From contig NZ_JACJLE010000030.1 of NCBI RefSeq assembly GCF_016901995.1, positions 1-47,903 on the forward strand: 47,903 nt of DNA, given 5' to 3'. This document shows positions 34,980-44,612 of this stretch, piece by piece; position 1 is the first letter of the stretch, and each line of letters opens with the position of its first letter. The DNA is from Bacteroides caecigallinarum (GTDB taxonomy: Bacteria; Bacteroidota; Bacteroidia; Bacteroidales; Bacteroidaceae). A program made the position numbers and the translations under genes. The notes beneath the pieces were generated by a model that saw nothing but the letters and a program-made list of their open reading frames with translations, ran no database searches and was not told where the DNA came from.

Positions 34980-36398
34980 TTATTCATTAACAGGTTTCAA
35001 GCCCATCTTTTTTGCTTTTTCCATCATATATTCAAATGCTGCATCGTGTTCGTTAGGTATTACACCGTCCAGAATAGCATCTTTGATATAACTTTTCAAG
35101 TCACCTATTTCGCGGCAAGGCTGTAAGTTGAAAACTCTCATAATCTCAGCTCCATCTACAGGTGGTTGGAAATTTCTTATCCTGTCTTTTTCTTCAAGGT
35201 CTTTCAGCTTTTGTCTTACAAGCTTGAAATTGTCCAGGAAACGTTGTTTTCTGGCTTCGTTCTTAGAGGTGATATCCGCTTCACACAGACACATCAGATC
35301 GTCAATATCGTCACCTGCTTCAAAGAGTAGTCGTCTTACTGCAGAATCAGTAACCTCTTCGTCGGCTATTACTATAGGACGCATGTGGAGGCTCACCATT
35401 TTCTGGACATATTTCATCTTCTCGTTCATGGGAAGTTTCATTTTCCTGAATATGTCCGGTATCATCTTCTCACCGATGTAGTTATGGTTATGGAAAGTCC
35501 ATCCGGCTTTCTGTTCCCATCTTTTTGTTTTGGGTTTGCCTATGTCATGAAGCAGGGCAGACCATCTGAGCCACAGATTGTCTGTAGCTTTCGATATATT
35601 GTCGAGTACTTCAAGCGTGTGATAAAAATTATCCTTATGGGCTCTTCCGTTTCTTGTCTCTACACCTTGTAAGGCACATAGCTCAGGGAATATAAGTTCC
35701 AGAAGCCCGCATCTGTCAAGATCTACGAATCCTTTCGACGGTATAGGAGATAATATTATTTTATTCAGTTCGTCTGCTATACGTTCCTTTGATATAATCT
35801 TGATACGTTCCTTATTTCTTCCTAAAGCATCGAATGTCTCGTCCTCTATGTAGAAGTTCAGCTGTGTGGCAAAACGGATACATCTCATCATTCGCAGAGG
35901 GTCATCGCTGAATGTTATGTCCGGATCAAGAGGGGTTCTTATGATTCTGTCTTTAAGATCCTCCATACCGTCAAATGGGTCAACCAACTCGCCGAAACGG
36001 TCTTTGTTCAGGCAGACGGCCATAGCGTTTATTGTAAAATCTCGTCTGTTCTGGTCATCCTCCAGTGTTCCGTTTTCCACTATTGGCTTTCTGCTGTCGT
36101 GGCTATATGATTCTTTTCTTGCACCTACAAATTCCACTTCGATGTCTCTGAATTTCACCTGTGCTGTTCCGAAATTCTTGAACACCGAAACATTAGCTCC
36201 TTTGCCTAATTTTTTGCCTAGTGCCTGTGCTATTTCTATACCGCTTCCTACCACTACCACATCAATATCCTTTGAATGTCGTTTCAGGAATATATCTCGC
36301 ACATAGCCTCCTACTACATAGCATTCCAACCCTAGTTCGTCTGCAGTTTCGGATATTATACTAAATATTTTATCGGAGAAATGTTCTTTTAATTCCAT
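34980..36398 (-). CDS. cca: CCA-adding tRNA nucleotidyltransferase / poly(A) polymerase family with HD domain
   Basis: A 472-residue class II nucleotidyltransferase. The head has VVGGYVRD, then the metal-binding KDIDVVV; RRDFTINAMA, DPFDGMEDL and the RCIRFATQLNF neck follow. A C-terminal HD domain is present (HTLEVLDN ... LLHDIGKPKT ... LHMRP), a feature of many bacterial CCA enzymes with phosphohydrolase activity. It should build or repair the tRNA 3'-CCA end. The start MELKEHFSDK (ATG 36398) lies about 22 nt after the predicted transcription start; the longer frame runs through the promoter. Poly(A) polymerase activity cannot be excluded by sequence alone. Confidence 0.9.
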   Translation of the reverse strand: MELKEHFSDKIFSIISETADELGLECYVVGGYVRDIFLKRHSKDIDVVVVGSGIEIAQALGKKLGKGANVSVFKNFGTAQVKFRDIEVEFVGARKESYSHDSRKPIVENGTLEDDQNRRDFTINAMAVCLNKDRFGELVDPFDGMEDLKDRIIRTPLDPDITFSDDPLRMMRCIRFATQLNFYIEDETFDALGRNKERIKIISKERIADELNKIILSPIPSKGFVDLDRCGLLELIFPELCALQGVETRNGRAHKDNFYHTLEVLDNISKATDNLWLRWSALLHDIGKPKTKRWEQKAGWTFHNHNYIGEKMIPDIFRKMKLPMNEKMKYVQKMVSLHMRPIVIADEEVTDSAVRRLLFEAGDDIDDLMCLCEADITSKNEARKQRFLDNFKLVRQKLKDLEEKDRIRNFQPPVDGAEIMRVFNLQPCREIGDLKSYIKDAILDGVIPNEHDAAFEYMMEKAKKMGLKPVNE

Positions 36399-36423
36399 AT
36401 ATAGAAATCTGTTGTTTGAAGTG

Positions 36424-36453
36424 CAAAGGTACAAAAATGTCTTTTTTCTGCAA
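36424..36453 (-). promoter_or_regulatory. Predicted promoter for the CCA-type gene
   Basis: On the minus strand TTG (36451-36453) and TACCTTTG (36424-36431) are separated by 19 nt. It is very similar to the promoter at 31260-31289. Confidence 0.72.
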
Positions 36454-36467
36454 TATATAAACATAAA

Positions 36468-36512
36468 TAGGAAAGTGAATATTACAATTTATACGCAATA
36501 TTCACTTTCCTA
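36468..36512 (-). terminator. Terminator after the GH31 gene
   Basis: Perfect 16-bp stem TAGGAAAGTGAATATT / AATATTCACTTTCCTA with a 13-nt loop, 32 nt after the GH31 stop. The T-rich exit is TTTATGTTTATAT, so termination may be moderate. Confidence 0.8.
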
Positions 36513-36543
36513 TATGGTTATAATAATAACTTTATTTGTACTA

Positions 36544-38994
36544 TTATATCTTTACATTTATTTTCTTTCCGCTGTATGTAATGACTTTTTCTTTTCCGTC
36601 GGCTGTACGTATGGTAAAGTTACGTTTGGTCAGCATACCGTTATATTCACCTTTACGTGCATCAATTGTGAGAATACGTTTTGTGTCGTTCCATTTCATT
36701 TGTATTTCAGTGTATGCTCCGGATTCATAATTGTAATTGTCACCTTCGTCTTCATAAAGTGTAAATGTTCCGTCCGCTCCCGGATATACGTTTATTATCA
36801 GATTATCCCATTTCTTCTCGTTTGTATATTGCACATCCGGACCTATAGGTATGATGCTTCCTGCACGGACAAAAAGTGGTATTCTGTCAAGTGATGTCTT
36901 GATTTTCAATTTTTGTCCACCGTCGAAATCCTCGTTAGTCCAGTAATTATACCATTTGTTTCCTGATGGAAGATAAACTTCCATTTCTTTAGACTGTGTA
37001 AAGTCAACATTTAATGAAAGGTTTACCTGATTGTTTGTTGTCTTATTCCATCCTTCGTTCTCTTTTAAGATATTTTGTTTTTGTTCAGGTGTGTATTGCG
37101 CGTGAAGAACAGGCGCTACGAGGAATGCTTTTCCGAACATGTATTCGTTACCTATTTCCCATGTGTTTTTGTCATTTAGGAAATCCATGTAGAGGGCACG
37201 CATAAATGTTGACTGTCTGTGTGAAACCTCCCAGGCTGTAGAATAGATATAAGGCAGTAGGGAATAACGTAATTTCACAGCATCTACCAATGCGTCATAA
37301 ACCGGTTCGCCGGCTTTGCCGTACCAGAAAAATTCACGGGGAGTGTCGGCACCGTGGCTACGCATCATCGGACAGAAAACTCCGAATTGTAACCAGCGTA
37401 CATAAAGTTCCTGATACATTGGGTTTCTTGTGGCACTGGCATTTCCATTAGTGTTATATGAGCCGGCGAAAAAGCCTCCCAAATCAGAATTCCAATGTGG
37501 CATTCCTGTGAGTGAGAAGTTAAGTCCTGCAGTTATTTGTTTGCGGAACATATCCCATGATGACTGTACGTCGCCAGACCATACGTTTGAGGCATAACGT
37601 TGTTGTCCGAGGAAGCCTGAACGGGTTAATATGATAACACGTTTGTCGCTGGTTTCTGCACGCTGATGATCGTAAACACCTCCAACAGTCATAAGAGGAT
37701 ATGCATTGCGTACGCTGCGGTATGAACCTAAGTAAGTCTGGCGGTCAAAGTCGCTATCTTTCCAGTTGAAATGGTCTGGTTCTGTTGAATCCATCCACCA
37801 TCCGTCCATACCTAATTGGAATATACCTTTGTTAAGGTAATCCCAGTAAATGTCACGTGCCTTAGGGTTGTAACAATCGTAAACTCTAACTCCTGATGGA
37901 TATTCCATGTTTGGCGGCCAGCCTTCAACTCCTGATTGTGGCCATGTCTCTATGTTGAATAAGAGTCCTTCTTTATCTAATGTACGGTATGGTTTTGTTG
38001 CCGGTCCGAAAGAAGACCATATAGAAATCATCATATGCGCGTTCATTCCGTGTATGCTGTCAATCATGGCTTTAGGATTGTCGAAAGACGGATTGCGGAA
38101 GTCCATTGCATTCCACAGATAGTTATGTCCCCAGTATTGCCAGTCTTGTATGATGCAGTCTAATGGAATACCTAATTCTCTGTATTTTTTTACCACACCT
38201 ACATTTTCTTCCTGGCTTTTGTATCTTTCCTTGCTCTGCATAAATCCGTAGCTCCACAGTGGCATCATCGGTACTTCTCCTGTCAAAGCACGTACTTGTG
38301 CTATAACTCCGTCGGCAGAACCACCATACATGAAGTAGTAATCAATGCAGTCTCCCACCTCGGAACTGAATGAGGTTTCATTTTCGTTGTCTGTATAAGT
38401 AGTCGCGGAATAATTGTCCCAAAATACTCCATAACCTTTTGTTGACTGAAAGATAGGTGACACATCTTCAACATTACCTTGAATTAATACTTTACTCATG
38501 TTGCGTTGCATCATCTGTCCGTTTTGTAACTGTCCCAGACCGTACAGTCCTTCTTCCTTATCTGTAATAAATCCCTGATAAACGGTATATGTATCTCTAT
38601 CGGCATCCTTCATCGGAGTAAAAGGCTTTGAGTTTTCATTCTCTTTCAATAGAACAGTACCGTCTGTTTTGGCATAGGTTATTATACCATTTTCTGTATT
38701 GAGAGTAACAGTCAGTACAGGGCTTTTCATTACAATCTTGCTGTTGTCTGATGTGGCGATTTTTACTCCGGACTTATTCGGCTTTGCAATAACGGAGAGA
38801 CTTTTCTTTTCTACAGTCTTTCCTAGCGGTGTCTTTAAAATTCTCAGACTGTTTGGAGTGAACCACTGAACTTCTACATCTATTTTTTTTTCATTGATGG
38901 AAGTCTTTATGCCGTTTTCTGTTTCCTGGTATTTTTGCGACCATACAAAAATCGGCAATGAACATAATGCTAAAATCAATAAACTTTTTCTCAT
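36544..38994 (-). CDS. Secreted glycoside hydrolase family 31 (alpha-xylosidase or alpha-glucosidase)
   Basis: An 816-residue exported enzyme (signal LLILALCSLPIFVWSQ, cut near residue 20). An N-terminal beta domain carries GLYGLGQLQNG. The GH31 barrel has the substrate-binding IIQDWQYWG (281-289), the nucleophile Asp402 in WWMDSTEPD and the acid/base Asp475 in WSGDVQSSWD. A C-terminal DUF5110-like part contains GADGTFTLYEDEGD. WMDSTEPD is the pattern I associate with alpha-xylosidase-like GH31 members, so xyloglucan or other alpha-linked side chains are possible substrates; this is inference. No SusC/D pair is nearby. It lies downstream of, and in the same orientation as, the two AraC-type regulators. 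Confidence 0.9.
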   Translation of the reverse strand: MRKSLLILALCSLPIFVWSQKYQETENGIKTSINEKKIDVEVQWFTPNSLRILKTPLGKTVEKKSLSVIAKPNKSGVKIATSDNSKIVMKSPVLTVTLNTENGIITYAKTDGTVLLKENENSKPFTPMKDADRDTYTVYQGFITDKEEGLYGLGQLQNGQMMQRNMSKVLIQGNVEDVSPIFQSTKGYGVFWDNYSATTYTDNENETSFSSEVGDCIDYYFMYGGSADGVIAQVRALTGEVPMMPLWSYGFMQSKERYKSQEENVGVVKKYRELGIPLDCIIQDWQYWGHNYLWNAMDFRNPSFDNPKAMIDSIHGMNAHMMISIWSSFGPATKPYRTLDKEGLLFNIETWPQSGVEGWPPNMEYPSGVRVYDCYNPKARDIYWDYLNKGIFQLGMDGWWMDSTEPDHFNWKDSDFDRQTYLGSYRSVRNAYPLMTVGGVYDHQRAETSDKRVIILTRSGFLGQQRYASNVWSGDVQSSWDMFRKQITAGLNFSLTGMPHWNSDLGGFFAGSYNTNGNASATRNPMYQELYVRWLQFGVFCPMMRSHGADTPREFFWYGKAGEPVYDALVDAVKLRYSLLPYIYSTAWEVSHRQSTFMRALYMDFLNDKNTWEIGNEYMFGKAFLVAPVLHAQYTPEQKQNILKENEGWNKTTNNQVNLSLNVDFTQSKEMEVYLPSGNKWYNYWTNEDFDGGQKLKIKTSLDRIPLFVRAGSIIPIGPDVQYTNEKKWDNLIINVYPGADGTFTLYEDEGDNYNYESGAYTEIQMKWNDTKRILTIDARKGEYNGMLTKRNFTIRTADGKEKVITYSGKKINVKI

Positions 38995-39064
38995 GGTTTG
39001 TATGTTTGATTAAGAGATAATTTAATTACACTTTAAAATGTGGATTCAATGTTTTTCGTACATG

Positions 39065-39072
39065 CAAAATTA
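39065..39072 (-). promoter_or_regulatory. Predicted -7 box for the GH31 gene
   Basis: TAATTTTG on the minus strand, 70 nt before the ATG, fits TAnnTTTG. No clear -33 box. Confidence 0.5.
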
Positions 39073-39135
39073 TCATGATGGCATAAGAAAAAGTTGTAAA
39101 TATGTTGCAGATAACAATATATTGGTTGAAATTTA

Positions 39136-42081
39136 TCAATGCTTTTTCAGTTGTTGGACGTATTGTGAAGGACGTACACCAAATTCTTCCTGAAAACATT
39201 TACACAGATAACTTGAAGTGCTGAAGCCAACACTGTCTGCCACTTCGGCAACAGTATAACCTTTTTCCAGCAGTTGTGCTGCCCGTTTAAGACGAACGGA
39301 GCGTATAAAACTGGTAGGCGTTTTTCCAACCAAAGCTATCAACTTACGGTAAAGTCCAGTGCGGTCCATTCCCATGTCGCGACTTAGTGTTTCCACGGAG
39401 TATTCCTGATTGTCCAGATTCTGCTCTACATTTTTAAGGACTTTTCGTATAAATGCTTCGTCTGTTTCGCTTAAGAGTTCCTGTTTTTCTTCTTTCTCGT
39501 TGATAGTGTTTATTTGTTTCTTTCTCGTTTCTTGCTGTTCCAGCAATTGACGCATCTCAACAATCAGTACATCTAGGTTTATATTGTTTTCATCGGTCGG
39601 TATAGGCAATAATGCTCCTTTTGAAAGTTGCTTTACTAATGTTTGTAGTTCTGTAGCATTCTGACGAATAGACTGCAGTTGTAATTTGCTCCTTCCTTCG
39701 TCCATGTGCATAATTACAGCATCCAGAGGAGATATTATCTTTTTAATCGGTTCTTCCAGTTCCTGATTAATGTTTTGGATGAATGTTGTTTTCATTTCAT
39801 CCAGTTTTTCTTTCTGTTCACGTATTATGCTTCGTTTCTTTTTTCTGATATATAGAAGTATGAAAGCTGCTATGCAGCTGCCGGCTAATATTATATAAAC
39901 GGTATAAGCATATCCGGTTTTCCAGAACGGAGCTTTTACTCGTATTTTAAGCTCGGCATATTTATCTGTCCATCCTTTGCCGTTTCCTGTAGCGCGTACT
40001 TTGAATGTATAGTCACCGGGAGGCAAATCTGTGTAAGTGGCTCTTCCTCTACCGTCTGTTGAATGGATTTCCAGTTCTGTCTTGTCTATTCCGTTAAGTT
40101 GATAACGATAGTATGTCTGTGTCGGATTTATGTAGTTCATGGCGGCAAACTCTATTGTAAAGAAGTTCTGGTCATGGCGCAGAACAATCTCTTTTGTCGT
40201 TGTTATAGGATTTTTTAATATCTGCTTATCATGATAATACATTCCGTTGTTGATTTTCTCTCCAAACAGGTTAAATCCGACGAACAATGGCAAATAAGGG
40301 ATTTCTTCTGTTTGTGCAGAAGATGTATTCAATATGTTGAAACCGTTAATACCACCCCAGTAGATGGTGTTGTCGGAAGTGATATAGACAGAACGTTCGC
40401 AAAACTCATCGGTTATGACTCCATCATATTGATTGAAGTTGACAAATGAGTATCCAAGCGAATCGGCTGTGTTTCTGTTCGCTTGCATGTTGCTTATTCC
40501 ATTGGCAGTGGAAATCCATACGGAACTGTCAGGCGTTTGTATTATGCTACGGACTGAATTATTTACAAGGCCATCGGATGTGTGAAATCTGTGTTCTTTC
40601 CCGGTTTTCACATCCAGTAGCATAAGTCCGTCTTCTAATCCTATCCAAATTTTTCCACTTCCTGCCGTATAAATACAGTTGCAAGGATGACATGTCGGAT
40701 GGAAATCGGTTTTATTGTTTTGTTTATCAAATATAAACCATCCGTCTCTGGTAATACCTACCAATAAATCTTTTCCGATTTTGGCAGTCTGAAGTATTCT
40801 TTTATTATTGAGGTTGTCGATTTTTTCTTCTTTAATTGTCGTTACCTTACCTTTATACACTGAAATGCTGCCTGATTTGGGGTTATATAAATAATTTCCT
40901 GTATCAGTCTTTACTATGATATCTTTGTTCTCAGTCTCTTCAAATCCTGTCACGTGCATTGAAGTTTCTTCAGGAAGAGAGAACATCACTTTTCCGATAT
41001 TTTGAAAACGAAAACGGTTAGGATGGTAATATAGGATACCACGATTTAACGTACCTATCCACATTCCACCCTGAAGGTCATTGTACAGCGTGCTTATTTC
41101 TGTGTCAATTTTTCTACCGTCAACCAGTTTAAGTGTCTGTATGTATTGCTTTTCTTTCAGATCGGGTGAAATGTTGTAGAGTCCGTCATGTCCGCTAACC
41201 CAAATGCTGCCGTCGCGGTCAATGGAAAGATAGTTGAACCATGAGTCTGTGTTCATGACTATTTCCCAGTTCTTTTTATATATGTTGAAATTTAGCATTA
41301 TGCCACCGCCTGTGCCATTACATAACTGATAAAACGAATCATGGCCTTGTACTACATACGAAGTATTTCCGTATAGTGCTTTGGGCAGGTCGGCCGGTAC
41401 ATTACGTCTGTACAATTCTTTTCCTGACACTATATCATGGCATATCAGCATTCCTGATTTGTAGAATAGATAAAGTTTGTCGTCTATTACTCCTAAATCA
41501 TAAATCTGATCATTGTCCAGTGAAACCTTATTTTTGAAAATAAATGTATTTTTCCTGTCTTTACTTATGTGTAATAAATCGTCTTTTTCCGTGATAACCC
41601 ATAAATCACTATATTTGTCCATGAACAAATCTTTCAACGGTGTGTTTATTCCCCATTCTCTGAATATGGAATCCGGACAATTCAGGAACTCTTCGCGTGT
41701 AATGTCGGCAACCATTAAAGTATGATTGTTCTTAACCCACACATATCCGCTGTTGTCAACATACGTATGGTTAAATCCAGAATATTCCGATAATCGGCAT
41801 ATGTTGTTCTTATTATAGTGAAGATATGTAAAGCTGGTTCCGTCGTATATGTTTATTTGTCCTTCTGTTGTTATCATCATACGTCCGTCTGGTAGTTGTG
41901 ATATGTTTCTGACTTTATTGCCGGACAGTCCTTGTGATGCGTCCAATGGTGTGAAAACATAATGCTTTTCAGAAAAGACCGGTTCTGCTGCAAATATCCA
42001 TAACAGGATTAAGAGTCTTAATGTTGCAGTATTTTTTATATCTATTTTTGTTAGTTTATATTTAATGTATTGTGCTTTCAT
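39136..42081 (-). CDS. Transmembrane AraC-type regulator, degenerate hybrid two-component system
   Basis: A 981-residue protein. An N-terminal signal anchor precedes about 600 residues of beta-propeller repeats (DNSGYVWV, DRDGSIWVSGHDGLYNI, GGMWIGTLNRGILYY, DSSVWISTANGISN). A Y_Y_Y domain follows (ending ~715: PPGDYTFKVRATG), then a transmembrane helix (~721-745), a DHp-like helical hairpin (~766-820) and a C-terminal AraC helix-turn-helix (~875-981, YSVETLSRDMGMDRTGLYRKL). This is hybrid two-component architecture, but the phospho-acceptor His is Gln773 (NINQELEEP) and the ATPase and receiver domains are missing. It probably signals to DNA by conformation, not phosphorylation. The ATG overlaps the upstream araC stop by 1 nt (TAATG). 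GH31 downstream is a plausible target. Confidence 0.85.
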   Translation of the reverse strand: MKAQYIKYKLTKIDIKNTATLRLLILLWIFAAEPVFSEKHYVFTPLDASQGLSGNKVRNISQLPDGRMMITTEGQINIYDGTSFTYLHYNKNNICRLSEYSGFNHTYVDNSGYVWVKNNHTLMVADITREEFLNCPDSIFREWGINTPLKDLFMDKYSDLWVITEKDDLLHISKDRKNTFIFKNKVSLDNDQIYDLGVIDDKLYLFYKSGMLICHDIVSGKELYRRNVPADLPKALYGNTSYVVQGHDSFYQLCNGTGGGIMLNFNIYKKNWEIVMNTDSWFNYLSIDRDGSIWVSGHDGLYNISPDLKEKQYIQTLKLVDGRKIDTEISTLYNDLQGGMWIGTLNRGILYYHPNRFRFQNIGKVMFSLPEETSMHVTGFEETENKDIIVKTDTGNYLYNPKSGSISVYKGKVTTIKEEKIDNLNNKRILQTAKIGKDLLVGITRDGWFIFDKQNNKTDFHPTCHPCNCIYTAGSGKIWIGLEDGLMLLDVKTGKEHRFHTSDGLVNNSVRSIIQTPDSSVWISTANGISNMQANRNTADSLGYSFVNFNQYDGVITDEFCERSVYITSDNTIYWGGINGFNILNTSSAQTEEIPYLPLFVGFNLFGEKINNGMYYHDKQILKNPITTTKEIVLRHDQNFFTIEFAAMNYINPTQTYYRYQLNGIDKTELEIHSTDGRGRATYTDLPPGDYTFKVRATGNGKGWTDKYAELKIRVKAPFWKTGYAYTVYIILAGSCIAAFILLYIRKKKRSIIREQKEKLDEMKTTFIQNINQELEEPIKKIISPLDAVIMHMDEGRSKLQLQSIRQNATELQTLVKQLSKGALLPIPTDENNINLDVLIVEMRQLLEQQETRKKQINTINEKEEKQELLSETDEAFIRKVLKNVEQNLDNQEYSVETLSRDMGMDRTGLYRKLIALVGKTPTSFIRSVRLKRAAQLLEKGYTVAEVADSVGFSTSSYLCKCFQEEFGVRPSQYVQQLKKH

Positions 42082-42971
42082 TAATAGTATATCTTTTTAT
42101 ATTCAATAGGAGTAAATCCCGTATATTTCTTGAACACTTTTGAAAAATACGCTATATCGTCGAAACCAAGATAGTATGATACTTCCTTTATATTAGTGTC
42201 ACTTCCCGACAATAACTGTTTGGCCTCCTGTATTTTCAGTTCTTGAATGTAATGTGCAGGCGATACTCCTGTGTAGTCTTTGAAGAGTTTGCGAAACCAT
42301 GAATAACTCATGTTTATCTTGGAAGCTACATCTTCAGCTGTTATTCCTTTCAGCAGATTTTCCCTTATAATGATTTTGGCTTTGTCTATTTGTTCTTCAG
42401 TAGCAGTGTCGAAACATCTGTTATAATCATAATACATTGTCATACCAAGAATCAGATTTGCTATTCCTGCTAGATATTGCTGGCAGGCAGCTTTTTCTTC
42501 ATTGGCAACCTTTATGGCTTGATTATATAGGTTTACAATATTGTCCTGTACTCCTATCCTGTATATTATTTGTTCTTTGTTGAAGAAATTGTTTTTGAAT
42601 CTGTTGTCCATGTTTGCTCCTTCGAAACCGATCCACATTTCAGTCCATCCTGTTTTCTTATCAGGCATGTAGCTGTGCCATTGGTTCGGTCGAAGTATAA
42701 TCATATCTCCTTCCTTAATTTCCATGCTATCCTCAGGTGAAGTGAAAAATATCCCTTTACCTTTTATTATATATAGAAGTTGATAGCTGTCCAGTTTCCT
42801 GCCACGCGACGGTGTGAAGAAAAATTGTGCCGGATGACCTGTACGGGGCGGGTATGTTTCGTAGTTCTTTTCAATAGTTTCACATCCTACGGTATTGACA
42901 GTTATTCCCCAGTCCTCATCACGTTGGCTGCTTATAAGATATTTATAGTTTTTCGTAAAATTGTTTTTCAT
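42081..42971 (-). CDS. AraC-family transcriptional regulator, candidate RhaR
   Basis: A 296-residue regulator. The N-terminal cupin-like sensor domain (LLYIIKGKGIFFTSPE ... GDMIILRPNQWHSYMPD) precedes a C-terminal pair of helix-turn-helix motifs (ITAEDVASKINMSYSWFRKLFKDYTGVSPAHYIQELKI; IKEVSYYLGFDDIAYFSKVFKKYTGFTP). It is divergent from rhaK with only 126 bp between, the position held by the rhamnose activator RhaR in Bacteroides thetaiotaomicron, so control of the rha operon is likely. It overlaps the next regulator gene by 1 nt, so the two are probably co-expressed. Ligand binding to rhamnose or rhamnulose is inferred only. Confidence 0.85.
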   Translation of the reverse strand: MKNNFTKNYKYLISSQRDEDWGITVNTVGCETIEKNYETYPPRTGHPAQFFFTPSRGRKLDSYQLLYIIKGKGIFFTSPEDSMEIKEGDMIILRPNQWHSYMPDKKTGWTEMWIGFEGANMDNRFKNNFFNKEQIIYRIGVQDNIVNLYNQAIKVANEEKAACQQYLAGIANLILGMTMYYDYNRCFDTATEEQIDKAKIIIRENLLKGITAEDVASKINMSYSWFRKLFKDYTGVSPAHYIQELKIQEAKQLLSGSDTNIKEVSYYLGFDDIAYFSKVFKKYTGFTPIEYKKIYY

Positions 42972-42987
42972 TATATCGTGGTTTTTG

Positions 42988-42995
42988 CAAAGATA
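42988..42995 (-). promoter_or_regulatory. Predicted -7 box for the araC pair
   Basis: TATCTTTG on the minus strand, 16 nt before the ATG; leader about 12 nt. No clear -33 box. Confidence 0.55.
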
Positions 42996-43040
42996 TGTAA
43001 TTCCATCAAATCTTCCATTTCTAACATCATTTTTTACCTG

Positions 43041-43068
43041 TTGTTTCTTTCCTGAGTCTGTACATTTG
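43041..43068 (+). promoter_or_regulatory. Predicted promoter of the rhamnose operon
   Basis: TTG (43041-43043) and TACATTTG (43061-43068) are 17 nt apart, slightly short for the consensus. This would suit a promoter that needs an activator bound in the 126-bp divergent region. The leader to rhaK is about 25 nt. Confidence 0.58.
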
Positions 43069-43097
43069 CAACATAATCAAAGTTAACCATTGTTTTT

Positions 43098-44576
43098 ATG
43101 AAAGTAAACTATTTTATCGCATTCGATTTAGGCGCCACAAGTGGCAGAACTATACTTGGAAAACTGGAGGGGGAGAAGTTGACCTTGGAAGAAATAACAC
43201 GTTTTCCAAATCAGATGTTGCAGTGGAATGGACATTTCTATTGGAACATTTATTCATTGTATGAAAATCTTAAGAAAGGATTTACAGAAGTAGCCCGTAA
43301 GGGAGTTCCTGTAACATCGGCAGGTATTGATACCTGGGGAGTGGATATCGTATGTGTAAACCCGGATGGAGAATTGTGTGGCATACCATACGCATACAGA
43401 GATCCGCAGACTATCGGAAAGAAAGAGGAATATTTCGATAAAGTTATGAACTCCAAGGATGTGTATATGCGCAGCGGCATACAGCACATGGATTTCAATA
43501 CAATCTTTCAGCTTTATGTGATGAACGAGCGTAAATGTAATTCAATGCAGAACGCAGATAAAATACTTTTTATTCCGGATGCATTGAACTATATGCTTAC
43601 AGGAAAGGAAGTGACAGAATATACCATAGCATCTACTTCTGGTTTGCTTAATCCGGAGTCAAGAGATTGGGATGATGAGTTGCTTAAGAGTGTTGGAGTG
43701 TATAGAGAAAAGTGGGCTCCTATTGTAAAGCCTGGTACTGTAATTGGAAATATTACTGACGAATTGGCGGAAGAACTCCAGATACAGCCTGTGCCAGTTG
43801 TAGCTGTAGCCGAACATGATACGGCTTCCGCAGTGGCTGCAATTCCTGCATTGGATAAGAATTTTGCTTATCTCAGCTCAGGTACATGGTCACTTATGGG
43901 TATTGAAACAGAACATCCGGTGGTAAATGAAAAGACTGCTGAATACAATATTACAAATGAAGGAGGAGTAGATGGTACAATCAGACTCCTGAAGAATATT
44001 ACCGGTATGTGGATAGTGGAACAGTGTCTGAAACGTTGGAAGAAGGACGGTATAGAATATTCTTATCCTGATATGGTCAAGATGGCTTCCGAAGCAGAGG
44101 CCTTCAAATGCTTTATCAATCCTGATGATGCTTTGTTTGTTAATCCTGCAGATATGCCGGAAGCTGTCAATGAATACTGTAAGAGAACAGGACAGACCGC
44201 ACCTCAGAGTCATGCCGCTTATATTAGAATGATTTTTGAGAGCCTTGCAATGAAGTATCGCGAAACACTTGATGTGTTCAAGACTTTGGCAGAGAATCCT
44301 ATAGAGAAACTTCATGTCATAGGAGGAGGTTCAAGAAATGCACTTCTTAATCAGTTTACTTCAAATGCTATAGGACTTCCTGTTATTGCAGGTCCTGCTG
44401 AGGCTTCATCTGTAGGAAATATCATGCTACAGGCCAAGGCTGCGGGAATTGTAAATTCACTTCAGGAAATGAGAAATGTAATTTCTGCAAACGTAGAGCT
44501 TTCCACATATAATCCTATGGATTCAGAAAACTGGAATGAAGCATATCAGAAGTATTTGGAAATCATAAACAAGTAA
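43098..44576 (+). CDS. rhaK: L-rhamnulokinase
   Basis: A 492-residue FGGY kinase phosphorylating L-rhamnulose at C1. Motifs are DLGATSGR (10-17), GIDTWGVDIV, the presumed catalytic Asp241 in EHDTASAV, SSGTWSLMG and VIGGGSRN. It is close along its length to the fuculokinase at 805-2154, but has an intact DLGATSGR phosphate loop and about 40 more residues, mostly at the C-terminus. It is the first gene of the rhamnose operon, matching the rhaK-I-P-A-O order known from Bacteroides. In enterics the equivalent gene is rhaB. Confidence 0.94.
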   Translation: MKVNYFIAFDLGATSGRTILGKLEGEKLTLEEITRFPNQMLQWNGHFYWNIYSLYENLKKGFTEVARKGVPVTSAGIDTWGVDIVCVNPDGELCGIPYAYRDPQTIGKKEEYFDKVMNSKDVYMRSGIQHMDFNTIFQLYVMNERKCNSMQNADKILFIPDALNYMLTGKEVTEYTIASTSGLLNPESRDWDDELLKSVGVYREKWAPIVKPGTVIGNITDELAEELQIQPVPVVAVAEHDTASAVAAIPALDKNFAYLSSGTWSLMGIETEHPVVNEKTAEYNITNEGGVDGTIRLLKNITGMWIVEQCLKRWKKDGIEYSYPDMVKMASEAEAFKCFINPDDALFVNPADMPEAVNEYCKRTGQTAPQSHAAYIRMIFESLAMKYRETLDVFKTLAENPIEKLHVIGGGSRNALLNQFTSNAIGLPVIAGPAEASSVGNIMLQAKAAGIVNSLQEMRNVISANVELSTYNPMDSENWNEAYQKYLEIINK

Positions 44577-44592
44577 TAAAATAAAAATCATA

Positions 44593-44610
44593 AACTTATA
44601 AACTCAAAAA
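44593..44610 (+). repeat. Shared leader motif AACTTNNAAACTCAAAAA, copy before rhaI
   Basis: AACTTATAAACTCAAAAA ends 2 nt before the rhaI ATG and differs from the clpX copy at only two positions. Confidence 0.55.
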
Positions 44611-44612
44611 CC

